The notes under the pieces are model-generated. The model saw nothing but the letters and a program-made list of their open reading frames with translations, had not been told where the DNA came from and searched no databases. The translations under genes and the position numbers were made by a program. From JAYSSF01 sp043772005 (GTDB lineage Bacteria; Patescibacteriota; Gracilibacteria; Absconditabacterales; Absconditicoccaceae), in assembly GCA_043772005.1 (NCBI GenBank), contig JAYVGP010000008.1, positions 62,001 to 126,000 of the forward strand: a DNA stretch of 64,000 nt, given 5' to 3'. Positions within the stretch are counted from its first letter, which is position 1. Every line of letters begins with the position of its first letter. Shown in pieces: positions 61,710 through 64,000 of this stretch.

Positions 61710-62717
61710 ATGAGTTCAGAACGCATCAATTTATATACATTAATCGCTATTACGGCGTTCATTCTACTCACACTTGGAAGAGTATTGTGGGTATATTTTG
61801 GCTTCTGGAAAAGAGATAGTAAAATCAAAACAAATACAACTCCTAAAAAAGAGGTAAAAGAAATTACCATCTCTCATCCAACCATCTCCAAACTCTACGA
61901 GCAGTATAGCCAAACCATGATAGGTCAGCAAGATGTATTTATCTGACTCATATGATGTTGGCTCGCAAGTGGTCATTGTCTCCTCACTGGTCTACCTGGT
62001 ACTGGCAAAACACAGGCAGTCAAGACATGGATCGAGTTACTATGACTGGATATGGGTAGAGTACAGGGTACAAGTGACCTGCTCCCTGCAGACATCACTG
62101 GATCACCCATCTATAATCCTAAAACTTCAGAGTTTGATACTGTCTTTGGTCCTATTATGCATGAGTGTGTGCTCGTCGATGAGATCAATCGTATGCCGAG
62201 CAAAACACAATCTGCACTCCTGCAAGCCATGGCAGAGTGACACATCGTGATCGGTCAAGAAACGTATAAATTACCACAGCACTTCACTGTCTTTGCAACA
62301 CAAAATCCACATGATCGTGTGGGTACATTCCCATTACCACAGGCACAACTGGATAGATTTATGTGTCAGATCATCGTGCAACCAGCAAATCTTGAACAAC
62401 AGGGTAAGATTCTTAACCAAATAAACAAAAATCCGATAGCAAAGGAGATCCCCCTTAATAAAGGGGGTAGTCGTAGACCGGGGGATTTGTCCCTACAGCA
62501 AATAATCCAAGAATATAATCAAATCGCCGTCCCCGAGTCCATCACCTCATCAGTCGCTCAGCTTCTCCAAGATCAGTGACTCTCATCCAGAGCCGGACAA
62601 CATATCATCGCATTTGCACGTGCACTAGCTCTCATGGGCAATAAGAGACAAGTGGATCAGTCAGATATTCAGATAAGTTTAGACTATACAGTTAAACATC
62701 GTCTTTATAATAAGTAA
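61710..62717 (+). CDS. MoxR-family AAA+ ATPase with N-terminal membrane anchor
   Basis: The 335-residue protein has an N-terminal membrane helix (YTLIAITAFILLTLGRVLWVYFGFW) and a MoxR ATPase core. The core has the P-loop LLTGLPGTGKTQAVK, RVQGTSDLLPADITGSPIYN, Walker B HECVLVDEINRMPSKTQSALLQAMAE and the sensor ATQNPHDRVGTFPLPQAQLDRFMCQ. MoxR proteins act as chaperones, often with VWA-domain partners. Most MoxR proteins are soluble, so the anchor is unusual. An in-frame palindromic repeat encodes residues about 246-260 (EIPLNKGGSRRPGDLS). A GTG start at 61647 would add 21 residues. Confidence 0.9.
62448..62488 (+). repeat. Short palindromic repeat inserted in frame in the MoxR gene
   Basis: The element reads CCCCCTTAATAAAGGGGG (hairpin), then about 14 bases, then CGGGGGATTT. 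It aligns with 58331-58373 in queA. The insert keeps the frame and adds a basic, Gly-rich loop in the ATPase lid region. Confidence 0.8.
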
Positions 62718-62720
62718 CAA

Positions 62721-62930
62721 CAAATGAATTATCTTACAAATTATCTGCTATTATTAATTTTAATAGCGATCCTTGGTGTTCTGCTATACTCTCAATGAGA
62801 AAATAAAAATAATAAACTCTTAAAGCTATTTTGAATAACAATAGCATTAATAGGTGGTTTATGAACAACCGTTATAATCTTATTTCCAATAATTGTATTT
62901 TTACGAGTGATCATAAGTTATTGAAAATAG
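62721..62930 (+). CDS. Small two-helix membrane protein (69 aa)
   Basis: The product has two hydrophobic helices, YLLLLILIAILGVLLY near the start and a longer C-terminal one (GITIALIGGLGTTVIILFPIIVFLRVI), separated by a short polar loop (SQGENKNNKLLKLF). Four TGA codons are read as Gly. It follows the MoxR gene by three bases, so it is probably cotranslated with it and may act with the MoxR membrane anchor. No family is recognised. Confidence 0.65.
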
Positions 62931-62945
62931 TCACTAAAACATTAC

Positions 62946-62965
62946 AAACTTTATGAACCTTACAA
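62946..62965 (+). promoter_or_regulatory. Shared 20-bp leader/promoter box before the AlaRS-like gene
   Basis: Identical to 52395-52414 (aaactttatgaaccttacaa) and ending 13 bases before the ATG. It is followed by actttataaacctc, a second copy of the recurrent box. It is probably a promoter. Confidence 0.5.
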
Positions 62966-62978
62966 CTTTATAAACCTC

Positions 62979-63881
62979 ATGCAATTATCCGTCAACCCAT
63001 CACAACGCCACGCTAAAATGAGAGCTCATACAGCTACTCACTTACTCCACGCATTTATTGCCAAGCTATTTCCAGCTACTCAACAATGATGATCATTAGT
63101 TGATGATGATTACGTAAGATTTGACTACACGAGCGACGAACTCTTAACTTCTGACATGATTGCTCGAATCAATACTGGTATCAATCAAATCATTGGTCTA
63201 TGATGGGATGTGACTACTACCGAGATGAATATCGAACAGGCTCTTGCCACCGGTGCCAAAGCATTCTTCCAAGATAAATACGGTGATGTCGTCAGGGTAG
63301 TGCAAGTATTATGAGATGATAGTCTGACAAGCGTCGAGCTATGTGGTGGTACTCATGTATCTAATACTCGTGAGATCGGAGCATTTGTCATCGTAGAGCA
63401 GTCACCAGTAGCCAGCGGTACCAAGCGTATCGTAGCATATACATGACCCAAGACACTCGAATACGGCTCATCACTTGAATCCAATCTCCAGTCTATCGCA
63501 TCTAAACTTGACTGTAGTCCCAAGCAGATTGATGAGAGATTGAGCAAAACTCTCAAGGATTTTGAATTATTACAGTCAGAAGTCGAATCTCTCAAATCAT
63601 GACTGCTCCAGTGAATCCTCTCAGGAAATTTACCAACACAAGCAGAATATAAACTCCTCAAACTTACGGATCATCCACAGATCAACTCAATCAAACTAGC
63701 AGATATTGTGGCAATAGCAAAAACATGAGGTGAGTCGGTGATTGTTATTTCTGCAGATGGCTGATATGCGGTTGTATGAGGTAATGACGCCAAAGCATTT
63801 GCTCAATTCCAGTGACTTAAAGGTGGTGGTAGTGAGTGACTTTTCCAAGGTAAAGATCCACAAATATTGAATCTTTTCTAA
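62979..63881 (+). CDS. alaS: C-terminal half of alanyl-tRNA synthetase (editing and C-Ala domains)
   Basis: The 300-residue protein matches only the C-terminal part of AlaRS. The editing domain has MRAHTATHLLHAFI with HxxxH, GGSLVDDDYVRFDYT, ALATGAKAFFQDKYGD and ELCGGTHVSNTREIGAFVIVEQ with CxxxH. A DHHA1-like C-Ala part has a Gly-rich end (LKGGGSEGLFQGKD). This half removes Ser or Gly wrongly attached to tRNA-Ala. No class II catalytic domain precedes it, so either AlaRS is split and the catalytic half is elsewhere, or this is a free AlaX-type editing protein. Its length and C-Ala part favour a split AlaRS. Confidence 0.85.
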
Positions 63882-63920
63882 AAGAAGTGAACTTTTGACC
63901 TCTAACCTTTGACCTATTAC

Positions 63921-64000
63921 ATGTTACATCTCTGACCCCTCACGATCCATCGATATGGACTCATGTATTTGTTTTCCATCTTGATTGGGCGAGGGATTTT
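63921..64000 (+). CDS. lgt: Prolipoprotein diacylglyceryl transferase (N-terminus only)
   Basis: Only 26 codons are in the window. MLHLGPLTIHRYGLMYLFSILIGRGI matches the start of Lgt (IGPLxIRWYGLMYLxGFLxG). A TGA supplies the Gly of LGPL. Lgt attaches diacylglycerol to lipoprotein Cys. The call rests on this short segment but the pattern is distinctive. Confidence 0.75.

Overview
This window comes from a bacterium that reads UGA as glycine (genetic code 25), so it most likely belongs to the Gracilibacteria/Absconditabacteria branch of the Candidate Phyla Radiation. The evidence is direct. Under the standard code almost every housekeeping gene is chopped up by in-frame TGA. Reading TGA as Gly restores full-length proteins and puts Gly at invariant positions, for example the RecG P-loop QGDVGSGKT, the RuvC motif DPG, the Pth motif GLGNPGS and the kinase motif GIDGCGKT. 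Genuine stops are TAA or TAG. Shine-Dalgarno sequences are essentially absent. All coordinates below use this code.

Layout. 1-7.4 kb: protein export (SecA on the minus strand, cut by the window edge; SecD and SecF on the plus strand) with YraN between. 7.4-9.4 kb: a dTMP-kinase-like enzyme and a decayed AAA/DUF4143 protein. 9.7-12.5 kb: a 908-residue pyruvate phosphate dikinase with no TGA codon at all, probably acquired. 12.6-16.2 kb: RecG, then small exported or unknown proteins that also lack TGA. 16.4-22.6 kb: the two halves of an Elp3-like tRNA modification enzyme, separated by a Fur-family regulator, a Met-rich FAS1 protein, an exported MsrB and a small nucleoside-binding-like protein; then GalE and a nucleotidyltransferase. 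22.7-30.4 kb: cell-surface functions (two type IV pilin-like proteins, a PKD-domain membrane protein, a large unknown protein, a Wzx-like flippase). 30.5-37.9 kb: Pth, FolD, a uridine-kinase-like protein, an M16 peptidase, a TPR protein and RuvC.

37.9-50 kb: a candidate small tmRNA, an exonuclease III family protein, tRNA-Ser(CGA), a VWA-like/DUF2103-like cluster, then an NAD+-dependent DNA ligase split in two by an inserted isopentenyl-diphosphate isomerase gene. GrpE, a RicT/PSP1 protein, an exported protein, a squalene/phytoene-synthase-like protein, a methyltransferase and a frameshifted DUF2461 gene follow. 50-64 kb: an undecaprenyl-phosphate sugar transferase, a structured intergenic RNA candidate, PrmC, SixA, an RlmL-type methyltransferase, YebC, QueA, a surface protein, PyrG, a membrane-anchored MoxR ATPase, a free-standing C-terminal half of alanyl-tRNA synthetase and the start of lgt.

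The main themes are: (i) UGA recoding, with several interspersed genes that still look standard-code, two of which end in TGA; (ii) split enzymes (LigA, Elp3, AlaRS); (iii) short repeat-like elements sitting in frame inside QueA, MoxR and possibly PyrG; (iv) two structured non-coding RNA candidates. No CRISPR array, rRNA, transposase or prophage is visible.
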